Positions 51,030 through 63,200 of a stretch of 64,000 nucleotides of DNA are shown here, piece after piece. A program made the translations under genes and the position numbers. The notes beneath the pieces are model-generated. The model was not told the origin of the DNA. It did no database searches and worked only from the letters and a program-made list of their open reading frames with translations. Origin of the DNA: Chamaelirium japonicum (taxonomy: Eukaryota; Streptophyta; Magnoliopsida; Liliales; Melanthiaceae); NCBI GenBank assembly GCA_947650365.1, contig OX393550.1, forward strand, positions 103,810,843-103,874,842, written 5' to 3'. The number at the start of each line of letters is the position of its first letter. Position 1 is the first letter of the stretch.

Positions 51030-52948
51030 CTACGCCTCCACCACCCCTCACCATCCCCTTTCTTCCTCTATCTCCTTCTTTCCCACCCATAACTGTGCCT
51101 TCCCCTAGTTGCATCTCCCATATCTTTGTCGGGACCATCCTCGCCTCTACCTTATACACCTACCCCACCTCCACCTCCCATTCCCCCTTTACCTTCCCTG
51201 TCTCCCCCACCACCTCGACCACCACCACCTATCACGTATGTCTACATTCGTCGCTCCATAGTTACTCCTCCCGAGTCGGTTCTTACTGGTACTCCCTCAC
51301 CTGGTGCTATTCCCTCCTCTCTAGTCATGGATCCTAATCCTGTTTGGCACTACCTTGTGTGCAAGCATCACCCTTCTGACAGATATGACTACTCTCCTGA
51401 CAGGTTTGGCTACTTTGTTTTCACCTCTGCCTCTTTTAACACCTCTGGATATTCTGTTGTTGCTTCCTACTCTCTATCCTACCAGGCTTTTCTTACTGCT
51501 CTCTACACCCACCAGAAGCCCTAGTCGCACCATGAGGTAGTTTTGCACCCAAAGTGGCAACATACCGTAACAGTGGAGCTTGATGCCTTCCAGCGGACTC
51601 AGATATGAGACTTGGTTCCTTGTCTCTCAAGCGTGGTGCTTGTCAGCTGCAAATGGATCTTCAAGGTCAAGACTTAACCTAATGGTTCCATTGAGCGGCA
51701 CAAGGTTCGCCTTGTTGCTCATGGTATCCCCAAGAGTATGGGATTGACTACGAGGGTACGTTTACCCTAGTTGCTCAGATTACCATCGTTCGTACCCTCT
51801 TAGTTGTGGCAGCTACTCGATGATGACCTCTCAATCAGATGGATGTCACTAATGCCTTACTCGATGGTGACATATCAGAGTAGGTATATATGGCTCCTCC
51901 GCCAGGTGTCTCTGTTTTTTTCAGCCACACTTGTTGTTTGCGCCGGGCCATCTATGGGCTTAAGTAGGCTCCTCGTGTATGGTTTGAGTGATTCCGCAGT
52001 ATAGTTCTGGCAGCTGGATTTGTAGAGCGACACTCTGACTATGCCCTGTTCACTCGCTCCTCCAGTCAGAGTATTATTATTCTGCTTCTGTATATGGATG
52101 ATATGATCATCACCGAGGATGACAATGCTACTATAGCGTCACCACCAGAGTTAATTCGAGATAAAGGATATGGGCCCTCTTCGCTACTTCCTTGGACTAG
52201 AGATTACCCTGTCAACTCATGGATTGTTGATCTCCCAGTAGAAATATATCTCTAACATCTTTACCGATGCTGCTCTCACTGACTCTCGCACTGCTGACAA
52301 ACCTATAGAGCTCAACTTGAAGCTCCTTTCTACAGATGGTGAGCCTTTCCAGGATGTCTTCCGCTACCAAAGGCTGGTTGGGATGCTAGTTTATCTTACC
52401 ATGACTAGGCCAAACATTGCCCATGCTATTGGTGTTGTCAGCCAGTTCATTCAGGCTCCTCGCTCTATTCACTATATAGCAGTCATTTGGATCATCCGCT
52501 ATCTACGGGGAACTATCACCTGTTTGCTAATTTTCTTTTTCACCTCTTTGCTGGTGATGCGGGCCTACTCCAATGCAGACTAGGCAGGAGATGTTGCTAC
52601 TCGCCGCTTTACCACTGATCACTGTGTGTTCCTTAGTGACTCTCTTATTTCTTGGTACAGTAAGAAATAGGAGTCCGTTGCTCGCTTCTTGTTCCACTGC
52701 TCATCCTCATAGTCTGAGTAGACAATGTTGTTGTCCTCGTAGCGAGTCAGAAGGTGATGCATCAAGTGCTTCGTCCCATCGCGCATAGGATAGAAACGAA
52801 ATTGTCTCCACGATCTGCTACCGCAGGTGAACTCAAGGAAGATGTTGTCGATGGTCTTTGTATGCTATGAAGGCCAAACTAAGTCTCCGCGCGGCCTGGT
52901 AGAGCTGCACCTCCTTTAACACGATGAACCGCATCGACTTTGATACAT
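51030..52948 (+). pseudogene. Copia 2 pol, 3' half
   Basis: A Pro/Ser/Thr-rich integrase-RT linker (51030-51330), then reverse transcriptase and RNase H in three shifting frames: FKVKT near 51660, LLYMDDMI with a YMDD-type motif at about 52090, RYQRLVGMLVYLTMTRPNIAHA at 52350-52440 (a typical copia stretch) and a GDVATR/DHCVFL region near 52590. Numerous stops and frameshifts. No 3' LTR of its own is recognised; an unrelated LTR begins at 52949. Confidence 0.75.
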
Positions 52949-53735
52949 GTGGGGGAGGATTTCGGTCGTCATATGTAAACCCCCACCAACAGTCGATTGA
53001 AGGTTTTACCTTTCGGGATGTGGCGTGCTTCGAAGCGCTGAGCTGTCACTCAGATGCTATAGAGTAGAGAGAGAAAGAGATAGAGAAAATTGATAAAGGT
53101 TGTGATGACGGAGTTCGGCTGAAGCCTCCGTCTCCGTGCGGTAAGACATAATCTTTAAATCCACTATATCTAGGTTAAAAGTAGAGCTACTCTCGACAGG
53201 CCGAGAAGTGCTTCTTATAAGTAGATAGAGAGTGGAATAATCTCGGAGGAAGTCTGAAAGCCAGAAAGTTCGAGCTCTGAAAAATAGAAAATATGATTAT
53301 AGTCTGGAATTCTCGATCTCGAATAATTTACAGGGTTGCCTATTTATAGATATTTGGTTTATGAAGAATATTTTGAGAATATTCCTATGTATATCAAGGG
53401 TTTTAGTAAATATTCAGGATAGGATTCACTAGACCCTAGACAGTATGCGTGGGCCCTAGGTAGGGATGAGGGTTACACAGTCATCTTCATAAGCCCCAGG
53501 CATGGCTGCGGGTCCCACTGTCATCTTCGTAAGCCCCAAGCAGGGCTATGGGTCGTACAGTCGTCTTCGTGAGCCCTAGGCAGGGTTGTGGGTTCCACTG
53601 TCATCTTCGTAGGCCCCAAGTAGGGCTGCTGGTTCCATTGTACCCCAGGTAGGGCTGTTGTCTTTGTGGGCCCTAGGCAGGGTTGCGGGTCCTATTGGCG
53701 TCTTCGTGGACCCCAGGTAGGGCTGCAGGTCCCAT
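52949..53735 (-). mobile_element. LTR fragment with U3 subrepeats
   Basis: Begins TGTGGGGGAGGAT like the solo LTR at 25526 and shares GAAGCCTCCGTCTCCGTGC, CTCGACAGGCCGAG and a minus-strand TATA (CTATAAATAGGC, about 53338-53349). Six to seven repeats of about 40-50 bp with AGCCCCAGGCATGGCTG fill 53430-53735. The other end is lost at the junction with Cassandra (shared TTGTAC). Confidence 0.7.
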
Positions 53736-55341
53736 TGTACACCTCACCTCACCTCACCTTACCGCATCCATCTTGGCATCACAGCTTCAGGAGCCTTGGC
53801 TCTTGGCACTTGTCACAATCCACCCCCCTTAGGGCTATATGTCCTCGTGTAGGGTTATACCCCTTCCATTGCGAGGAGAACCGGTTCTAATACCATTTTG
53901 TAACATCAGCCCCAAACACGCAAGATATTGTCTGCTTTGCCCGTGCTCGCACAAGGATATCCCAGGGTGGTCACTCATCCTAGTACTACACTCGCCCGAG
54001 CACGCTTAACTACGGAGTTCTTACAAAATCCGTAGCGGTGCACGATTTTAAAACGCGTCTCCTATATTTGGGAGGGAAAATTATATAAGTAGCTCATGAT
54101 CTCCTTCTCTCCAGGTGATATGAGGCTAACTCATGGCCTTGTACACCTCACCTCATCCAACTTGGCATTCCAGCCCCAGGAGTCTTGGCTCTTGGCTATT
54201 GGATCTTGGTCGGCACAATCCACCCCCTTAGGGCTACACGTCCTCGTGTAGGGTTAGACCCTGCCATCCCGAGGAGAACCGGCTCTGATACCATTTTGTA
54301 ACATCCGCTCCAAACACACAAGATATTGTCCGCTTTGCCCATGCTCGAACAAGAACTTCCTAGGGTGGTCACCCATCCTAGTACTACTCTCACTCGAGCA
54401 TGCTTAACTATAGAGTTCTTACAAATTCCGTAATGGCGCATAGTTTTAAAACGCATCTTCTATGTTTGGGAGGGGAAATTATATAAATAGTTCAGGATCT
54501 CCTTCTCTCCAGGTGATATGGGGCTAACTCTTGGCCTTATACACCTCACCTCATCTCATCCATCTTGGCATCCCAGTCTTAGGAGTCTTGGCTCTTGGCC
54601 TATTGGATCTTGGTCGTCACAATCCACCTCTCTTAGGGCTACACGTCCTTGTGTAGGGCTAAACCCTCCCATCCCGAGGAGAACCGGCTCTGATACCATT
54701 TTGTAACATCTACCCCAAACACACAAGATATTGCCCGCTTTGCCCGTGCCCGCACGAGAACTTCCCAGGAGGTCACCCATCCTAGTACTACTCTCGCTCG
54801 AGCAAGCTTAACTACGGAGTTCTTACGAATTCCGTAGTGGCGCACGATTTTAAAACGCGTCTTCTATGTTTGGGAGGAAAAATTATATATGTAGCTCAAG
54901 ATCTCCTTCTGTCCAGGCGATGTGAGGCTAACTCATGGCCTTGTACACCTCACCTCACCTCATCCATCTTGGCATTCCAGCCTTAGGAGTTTTAGCTCTT
55001 GGCGTCACAATCCACCCCCCTTAGAGGGCTACACGTCCTCGTATAGGGTTAAACCCTGCCATCCCAAGGAGAACCGGCTCTGATACCATTTTGTAACATC
55101 CGCCCCAAATACACAAGATATTATCCGCTTTGCCCGTACCCTCACAAGAACTTCCCAGGGAGGTCACCCATCCTAGTACTACTCTTGCCCGAGCACACTT
55201 AACTACGGAGTTCTTACGAATTCCGTAGTGGCGCACGGTTTTAAAACGCATCTTCTATGTTTGGGAGGGAAAATTATATAAGTAGCTCAAGATCTCCTTC
55301 TCTCCAGGCGATGTGAGGCTAACTCATGGCTTTGTACACCT
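53735..55341 (-). mobile_element. Cassandra tandem array, minus strand
   Basis: Partial LTR 53735-53817, internal 53818-53898, LTR 53899-54217, internal 54218-54296, LTR 54297-54621, internal 54622-54701, LTR 54702-55009, internal 55010-55091, truncated LTR 55092-55341. Each internal domain is about 80 bp and starts, on the minus strand, with AAATGGTATCAGAGCCGG, the Met-tRNA primer site. LTRs hold the 5S-derived Pol III block. It alternates LTR-internal-LTR without target duplications between units. Confidence 0.88.
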
Positions 55342-56217
55342 GATGTCCTTGTGCGAGATGGACAAAGCGGACAATATCTTGTATGTTTGGGGTAGATGTT
55401 ACAAAATGGTATCAGAGTCGGTTCTCCTCATAATTGGGGGATATAACTCTACACGAGGACGTGTAGCCCTGAGGGGGGTGAATTATGACGACCAAGATCC
55501 AATAGCCAAGTGCCAAGACTCCTGAGGATGGAATGCCAAGAAGGATGAGATGAGGTGTACAAGGCCATGAGTTAGCCCCATATCGTCTGGAGAGAAGGAG
55601 ACCCTTGGCCACTTATATAATTTCCCCTCCTAAACGTAGATGACACGTTTTAAAACTGTGCGCCGTTATGGAATTCGTAAGAACTCCGTAGTTAAGCGTG
55701 CTTAGGCAAGAGTAGTACTAGGATAGGTGACCACCCTGGAAAGTTCTCGTGCGGGCACGGGCAAAGTGGACAAAAGCTTGTGTGTTTGGGGCGGATGTTA
55801 CAAAATGGCATCAGAGCTGGTTCTCCTCGCAATGGGGGGGTCTAACCCTACACGAGGATGTATAGCCCTAGGGGGGGTGGATTATGACGACCAAGATCTA
55901 ATATGCCAAAGAGCCAAGACTCCCGAGGCTATGATGACAAGATGGATAAGGTAAGGTGAGATGAAGTGAGATGTACAAGGCCATGAGTTAGCCTCACATC
56001 GCCTGGAGAGAAGGAGATCTTGAGCTACTTATATAATTTTCCCTCCCAAATATAAAAGACACGTTATAAAACCGTGCGCCGCTACGGAATTCGTAAGAAC
56101 TCTGTAGTTAAGTGTGCTCGGGCGAGAGTAGTACTAGGATGGGTGACCTCCTAGAAAGTTCTCGTGCGAGCACGGACAAAACGGGCAATATCTTGTGTGT
56201 TTGGTGTAGATGTTACA
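55342..56217 (+). mobile_element. Cassandra tandem array, plus strand
   Basis: Partial LTR end 55342-55403, internal 55404-55493, LTR 55494-55802, internal 55803-55882, LTR 55883-56217. Same family as the minus array but inverted. The 5S-like block is well kept at about 55675-55750 and 56095-56170 (AGTAGTACTAGGATGGGTGA in the last copy). The head-to-head switch is at about 55341/55342. Confidence 0.88.
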
Positions 56218-57130
56218 GCCAAGCTCTGTATGGGCATCTTGATGGTTCTTCACATGCTCCTGCTAATACCTCTGGAGCAGGGTTCTTTGACACCTGTAAC
56301 CTGCGTGATCGTTGTGTCTGAGCGTTTCTGGTTACCTCGGTTGATCTCTCGCTTCGAGCTGACCTGGTCACCTTTACTTCTGCGGCAGAGCTCTGGGCTC
56401 ATCTCATGGAGCGCTTTGTGGAGCAGAGCGGGCCCCGAGCGTATCAGCTTCTCTCTCAGGTTCTGTCTGCTCAGCAGAAAGAGAATATGATTCAGCATTT
56501 TCATAGCCTTATGCGTGACTACTGGCGTGAGCTCCAGACTTTGGAGCCTCCTCTGGTGGAGGTATCCAGAGTCAGTGCCTTCTGGCATGAGTTGCAGTTC
56601 TTTCGAGAACGGACAGCACTACCAGTTTCTGATGGCTCTTCGCCTTGAGTTCTCTCCCCTTGTGGAATAGTTGATCCATAGGGATCCCCTTCCTCGTCTC
56701 GATGCTGCCATTGCAGAGCTTATTACGGAGGAAACCCATCTTCGCACCGTTATAGCTCGTCGGATCTCTGTACCTTCCAGTTTTGAGGGTATTCTTACTG
56801 CTACTCTATCTCCGAGACCCACTTCCACTGCTCTACTCTCTCGAGGTCCCTTCCGCTCCTCTGGTACGTCCGGTGGTCCGCTTGACCCTCGGTGGTGCAC
56901 CCACTGTGGCAAGTCCAGATACATGGTCGACTCCTATTGGCAGCTTCATCCTGAGAAGTGTACCGAACCACCTACCCATGGTAGACCTACTACTGCAGTT
57001 ACTGGTGCCCCTATTGCTGATGCTACTACGATGAATCATCTTCAGCGCCTCGAGATGCGCTTTGAGCAGCTCTTTCTACAGCCTGCCTCTGTCTCCTCCA
57101 GACCCTCAGCCTTCTCGACCACCTCGGGTA
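56218..57130 (+). pseudogene. Copia 1 gag, 3' part
   Basis: Continues the gag frame after the composite insertion. Frames shift at about 56310 and 56660. A UBN2-like gag body (WRELQTLEPPLVEVSRV region) is followed by a zinc knuckle that has decayed: CTHCGKSRYMVDSYW keeps the first two cysteines but lacks the expected histidine and last cysteine. Confidence 0.75.
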
Positions 57131-58235
57131 CCTCTGCACCTTGGATTATAGACTCTGGGGTCTCACCACATGACCCCAGACCACTTCATCCTTTCCGCAT
57201 GCTCACCAGCCACACGTATTCCTCCGATCCACACTACAGATGGCTCATTTTTAGCCATCTCGCAAACTGGGTCCATCACTACCGCTTCAGACCCTACTAG
57301 CCTTCTCTCTCTACCTTTTGTCTTGTACGCACCTCAGCTTCATATAAATTTAATTTCTATTAGTAGCATGTGTGATTTCGATCTGACAATTACTTTTTCT
57401 TCCTATTTTTATTAGTAGCAGGATGATTGGTGCTGCTCGTAGGGCTGGCAGACTATACCACCTGGATTATTTTCATCTATCTGTTGTCTCTTCTTCGGTC
57501 TTCTATGGTGCTGTCTCTTCTGATGTTGACCTATGGCACAGGAGATTAGGTCATGTGTCTGAAACTCGGCTTAAAAGTCTTTTTCAGTCCAGAGCTTTAG
57601 GCCAAGATCCTTTTTCTACTCTTTTTTTTTATACGAGATGTCAGTTGGCTAAGCATTCAGGTAGCCCCTTTTCTTCTAGTTTGTCGAGGTCATGTAGTCC
57701 TTTTGATCTAGTACACTTCGATATTTGAGGTCCTGCATATTTCTCTTCTATGAATGGTTATCTTTATTATGTTAGTTTTATTGATGACTATTCTCGTTTC
57801 ATATGGGTTTATCTTCTTTGTCAGCTATCTGACATTACTGAGGTCTACCAGACCTTCACCACTATGGTTCTTACTCAGTTCCATGCTCGTATCAAGACCT
57901 TCTGGTCTGATTGCGCCCGTGAGTACCTCTCCTCTGCTATGCGCTCTATTCTTCAGTCTTATGGGACTCTCTTCCAACAATCTTGTCCACACACCCATGA
58001 CCAGAATGGGGTTGCAAAGCGAAAACATGGTCACATCCTTGAAACAGCTCGTGCTCAGCTTCCCTCCGCTTTCGTTCCTCGCACCTTCTAGGCAGAGGCC
58101 ATTTTGACCTCTGTCAATCTCATTAACATCATCCCTTCCTCAGTTCTCTTGCGTGTTTCTCCTCATGAGCGCCTCTATGGTATCCCTCCTGACTACAGCA
58201 TGCTGTGTACTTTTGGGTGCACGTGCTTCCATCTA
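57130..58235 (+). pseudogene. Copia 1 protease and integrase
   Basis: Aspartic protease motif WIIDSGVS (57141) with a frameshift just after it. GAG-pre-integrase LWHRRLGHVSETRL (about 57530) and a zinc-binding region with one intact cysteine (CQLAK). The integrase core has FDI (57718) and SDCAREY (57905). The third acidic residue is replaced: NGVAKRK (58010) has lysine where glutamate is expected. Stops at 57727 and 58089. Confidence 0.8.
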
Positions 58236-58239
58236 TGTC

Positions 58240-59090
58240 AGCAACATCAAAGGGGCTAGACTGGCCATCCTGCATCTACCGTGCTTAGGCCCCTTCTGGT
58301 GGGGACACCTAAAAAAGAAATCAAAGATTTGGACCCAAAGCAAATGGAACAAGATTTCAATCCAAGAAGAATGAGGGTTACGGGAGATACCTGGTGATGG
58401 GGGAGAAACAAGAGCAGTCGTGAATAACGTAGATTTCCGCTTTATCCCAGGTGGAGGAGGGATACAGGCGATGGAACCAGAGTTGGAAGCAATAGGCGAC
58501 CTACTTCTTTTTCTCGTCGACGGGGAGGAAACCCTGAGTTTGACCTTCATTGAATCCTTCTCTTTTTCTTCCTCTATCTTCATTCTCTTCTTAACCTTGA
58601 TGGCCCTATCTCTCTTAAGGGTGAGAACAGCCGTGTGCGTCCTAGAATGATGTGACCTGCATCCAGGGGTATGACGTCACACCAAATCTTATATTTATAT
58701 GATTAGAACTGAACAGGGATAAGACACTTTTCAGTGACTGGGATGGCGGTCGTGTCTACCCAGGATATCTTGTAAGGGTTGCTAACACCCAAACTTTTTA
58801 GCAGAAAGCCATTCCGGAAAAACTTAAGGCTCTGGACAAAAGTCGAACATTGCTCGTTTCTCTGGCAATTCCATTTGTGAATGCCCCATGTTTAAAGTGA
58901 TTTCTTGGGATTGGATTTGTCGAGTCGTGAGACATGATAAAAATGCGAAGTGTCTATTTGTTAGTAGTTGCTGTGGACAAAAGCTCATTTCAAGCCTTTT
59001 GCCTGCTCTATGTACTTGTTTTTGGCAACTTTTTTTTTGCGATTGCCTCCTTTTCTTCAGTAGCAAAGAAGGGTTTTCAGGTTTCGGCCA
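58240..59090 (+). mobile_element. Insertion in copia integrase, possible gene-fragment carrier
   Basis: The copia frame breaks after FGCTCF (58231) and resumes with ILLPSHERIKLSARSTK at about 59090. The roughly 850 bp between has host-gene character: exon-like segments (58290-58380; AIPEKLKALDKSRTLLVSLAIPF at 58808-58876) and acceptor-like TTTTTAGCAG and TTTTCTTCAG. I could not define its ends or target duplication. It may be a Helitron- or Pack-MULE-like capture. Confidence 0.4.
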
Positions 59091-60111
59091 ATATCCTTCT
59101 TCCTTCCCATGAGCGCATCAAGCTTTCGGCTAGGTCCACTAAGTATGTGATCTTGGGGCTCAGTTCTGAGTATAAGGGGTATCGTTGTTATAACCCATTG
59201 GCTCGTCATCTTCGCATCTCTCGACATGTTTTCTTTGTCCAGGATGTTCATTATTAATCTACCGCGTCTCAAGATCTCACATTTCTTGAGATTCCTACCA
59301 CTCCTTCCTTCGTGACTCCACAGGCTCCTTCTCCGACAATCTCTCCTTTTGCTACTACTTCTCCTCCTACTCCTGCTCTTGAGCCCTTACCTCCTGTTAT
59401 AATAGTAGTCCCTCTTCCTTCTTCTCCTTCCGTCTCAGCTGATGTTTCTCTGTGTCTCCTTCTATTCCCTTGGGTCCATTGTCCCCTTCACCTATTTCAA
59501 CCTTTCCTCATATGTATTCACATTGTCGTCAGCCTGCTCCATTATCTATTCCATCTTCGTCTGATAGTGACTACTCTGGTACACCGTCTATCTCTAGCAG
59601 CCTTTCTCTACTGGATGTGGATCTCAGCACTCCTCCTCACTATCCCCAACGTGAGCACCGCCATCCCGACCACTTTGGCAACTCTCCTTATTGTTTTGGC
59701 TTTGTTGCAATCACTTCCTAATCGCCCTTGTTCACTGCTTACCTTACCTCCCTTCACACTGACAGAGAGCTCAGGTCCTATAGAGAGGTGCTGCAGTACC
59801 CTGCATAGCAGCAGGCTATGGCTGAGGAGTTTCAGGCCTTTAAGCAAACTAAGACGTGTGAAGTTGTCCCTCTATCTGATGATGTTGAGCCCATTAGCTG
59901 CAAGTGGATTTTCAAGATCAAGCATCGTCCTGATGGCTCCATTGATCGGTATACGGCCCGCCTTATTGCTAGAGGCTTTACTCAGGAGTACGGGATTGAT
60001 TATGACAAGACTTTTGCTCCGGTGGCTCAGATGGCCACCATTCGGACCCTCCTACTGTTGCTGCTACTAAAGGTTGGCCCTTGTTTCAGATGAATATGAA
60101 GAATGCATTTT
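59090..60111 (+). pseudogene. Copia 1 integrase C-terminus, linker and RT start
   Basis: ARSTKYVILGLSSEYKGYRC (59128) is the conserved copia integrase tail. A Ser/Pro/Thr-rich linker runs to about 59760, and then the RT begins (SCKWIFKIKHRPDGSIDRY at 59899, FAPVAQMATIRTL at 60015). A frameshift near 60075 and the loss of everything after MNMKNAF (60089-60109) end it, before the catalytic YVDD. Confidence 0.8.
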
Positions 60112-60295
60112 TTGTTGGAAATAAATCCATGGTAGAGGCCCGCAACAGAAGCAAAGGGAAGGTCCGAAGACCATGAGCGGTGTGCGTTACATATCACAAT
60201 TTTCATTGAAACGATCTACACATGGGTGTATGAATCTAGCATTGCAACTACGCGAACCCCTAACATCGATCTAACACGAAAGAACAATCTAGCAT
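60112..60295. other. Unassigned junction sequence
   Basis: Separates the truncated copia RT from the following non-coding repeat. It includes two CTAGCATTG(C/T)AA motifs about 60 bp apart (60237 and 60289). No gene seen. Confidence 0.35.
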
Positions 60296-63200
60296 TGTAA
60301 TACCCGGTGCGTTTAATTTCAGGGCAGCCCAGTTATTTTTTTTTTATTTGTTGCTAAATTGATTGAATTGTTTTCGCATTTATGATGGACGATGGTGTGT
60401 GCTGGAACACGAGTTGGACCGGGCAGTGGGCCCCGGGTCCGGGTCGCTAGGCGACGCTGGAGGCATGGCATGAATGTTATTGGTGATAATTTAAATCAAT
60501 TAAAATATCAGGTTTTTAAGGCGAGTCTGTCGGACTCGTGAGGTTTGTGCACCGGCCCGTCTCGGTGCGATGTGAGCCCGAGTGCGAGCCTTGCTTAATT
60601 GCGAGCAATGTTTGTTTAGTAGAGAAAGAAAAAAAAAAAGAATTTAAAACTAAAACCAATCCCAACCCAACCGAACCCAGCACTCTCTCTCTCTTTATCT
60701 AAAACCCAAGCCCCTTTTAACCAACCTTTTCAACCAACCCTCTTTCAACTATTCAGCCAACCCAACCCAACCCAATTACAGAGCGTCTCTCTCTCTATCT
60801 CTCAATCCCAAACCCGAGCCATCACTCTCCCTCTCAAAACCGTTCTCTCTCCTCTCTCTATCTCTCTCTCTATCTCTCCCTCTCTATCCCAAACTCAACA
60901 ACCCCGATCCCCTCCCCTCAACCCGATCCGATCTCCTCCGCGAGATTCCCTCCCTATCCCGCAGCCCCCATCACCCCGATTCCCTTCCGAAATCCCCACG
61001 ATCCCCCCTTATCTCTATCCCGTCCAGCGATCTCTCCCTCTCAATCCCGTTCCCTCTCAATCCCGATCCCCTCCCGACCTTCTCTCACCCGATTCCCCTC
61101 CGAGATACTCGCAGCCCCCCCCCCCCCCTCGTCGCCTATAAATAAAGCCCTAAACCGATCCGACCACCTCATCTCTCTCCGATCTCCTCCGTCACCTCCC
61201 CGACCCCTTGCTCTTGATCTGCCTCCCTCTGTGGTGACTGCGCGCGGCCGGAAAGGGGCTGCCGGAGCCGACGACTCCGTCATCAGGTCAGCCCCCTCTT
61301 TTCCCCCGTTTACCTCTTTGGTTTTGGCGAGACCAGCCCCCCTCTGTTATGACTTGCACAGCCATGGCCGTCGGCCAAGTGGCCGGTGGCTGTGCAGCTG
61401 GCGAAGCCGACTGTATCTAGGTCGTCTCTCTTTTTCTTTTCCTTGAGAACCGATCAGCCCTAACCCCCCAGTGGGCTTTGTCTTGTCGCAGCAATGGCTG
61501 CTGGCCTGGTGGCCGGAGGTTGCATAGCCAACAGAGCCGACCAAGCCAAGCTAGGCCCTCTCTGACCACCCGACCCTCGACCTTGTATGCGATGTCGGTC
61601 TAGCCCTTGAACCCACACCCGAGGTTAGCAGGCCCGATCTCATCGGGTCATGCATGCTTCATAGTTGATATTGCCAATGCAGGTTAGACTGCCTTGTGTA
61701 GTCGCTTTCGCACGATATCGATCGCTTAGCGGCAGCGATGCGCTGCTTAGCGGCCTAGGCTGGCCACTAGTATGATTTCCGTATAAACCCTCCTTTTGTT
61801 AGATCTAGTCCGACTGTGATCAGCCTTGCTGGTTTCGCCATCACCCGACACGGGTCAGACAGTTTAGTCGAATTAGTACCGTTGAACCTTAGTACGGCCC
61901 TTATTGTTGGCAACGCTGGCTAACTAAGATGATATTTTTAGAGCACCGTTTTGCGTGCCGGTAGACCAGCGTCTGACGACGCCTACTTCCCTCGACTCGG
62001 CCAACCAAGGCCTAAGCCAACGATATTTAGTAGCAGTCAATAACCATAGAACCGTTGTGTGTGTTTGACAGTTCGTGACTGCGTAGACCCAATCGGAGAC
62101 GGAGCGGAGGTCACCTAGCAGCAGCCGAGCCCACTTTCCAGGTGACACAGCACGCTTTCTTTAATAATTAATAATGTCGATATAGAAATTAATGGTAGGT
62201 GTCCATAACGCTGCATGCGGGTCCCGCCGGACGTCGTCGCATGTGGTCGAGTGGACCCCGCCTTGCATGCGGAGTCGCGAGTCCGGCGACGCATGCATAA
62301 AAAGTTAATAATTTAATAATAAATATTCTATTGTTTGCATAGACACCATAGATAGGTTTTCCCTTAATTTGAATAAATAAATAATTAAAAAATTATCGGG
62401 ACCCACCCTCCTGAGAGGAGCGTGGTAACCCTAGTAAAGGGATTTTGGGCGAGAGTGCTTTTATTACATTTAATTTTGATGCTGGGTTGTGAGTGGGTGC
62501 GAATCCCGGGGTAATCCATCGAAAATGATTAAACACTGTTTAGTTCATTCAATACCATGTGTTATGTTAATTATTGTTAATCTACCTGGTTAGAAGGTAG
62601 AGACCCCGTGCGCGCAAGGGTCGTGAACCACCTTGCGCGTACAGCCGAAGTTAAGTAGGTTAGAGGTCACGGGCAAGGGTTGTGGTAAAGCCAATAGGAG
62701 GTGCCCTCGAGTAGGGATTGACCTAGCAACCCTGTCCCGGGGAGTTGAAGTCCCCATAGTAAAGCAAGTTGGGCGGTAGAGCTTCACCGTGAAAGACGGG
62801 AAACCCCTTATGATCATCTGGGTGAATTGTGCATGGAGTTGGTGGATGCACGGCGAGAGAGTTGGCCCTCTACATCGAAATAAAAGGCCCGATAGTAATG
62901 CCCGACCGGGGGCAGGTTGAACAAAATATCCGGGGTTTATGTATGAGTGTGTAATTGTCTGATTATAAATTTTGAATTGTATGACTGTTCACACGATGAC
63001 CTAGTGACAGTAGGATTTGCATGTGAATGTAGAAATTGCATGGACACATAGGACGTGATTGAGAACATAGCTTGACAATTAGGTTAATCAGTAATTTGTT
63101 TTAAAATTTGAGCGTTATTATTTATTAAAATTGTTAGCTTGTCACTAGCCATTTATTTGGCTAATCTCCCAAATATATTTTTGGGGGCTACTCATTCCCA

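Larger units (their letters stand above)
50700..56217. mobile_element. Composite insertion bounded by inverted Cassandra LTRs
   Basis: 5518 bp between two copies of GCCAA (50695-50699 and 56218-56222). Its left end is a minus-strand Cassandra LTR and its right end a plus-strand one, so both outer ends are the same LTR terminus (TGTAACATC / GATGTTACA). Inside lie a copia 3' half (51030-52948), an LTR fragment (52949-53735), a minus-strand Cassandra tandem array (53735-55341) and a plus-strand array (55342-56217). Confidence 0.8.
49551..60111 (+). mobile_element. Degenerate copia-type retrotransposon 1 (nested)
   Basis: 5' LTR, PBS, leader repeats, gag, protease, integrase and the start of RT lie in the expected Ty1/copia order, split by the Cassandra composite (50700-56217) and by an insertion at about 58240-59090. 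It breaks off in RT near 60111; no 3' LTR is seen. Multiple frameshifts and stops. Confidence 0.8.

Noticed and set aside
50741..56170. 5S rRNA genes
   Set aside because: The 5S-like blocks lack the 5' part of 5S rRNA, lie in LTRs with Met-tRNA primer sites next to them and are thus Cassandra parts, not rRNA genes.
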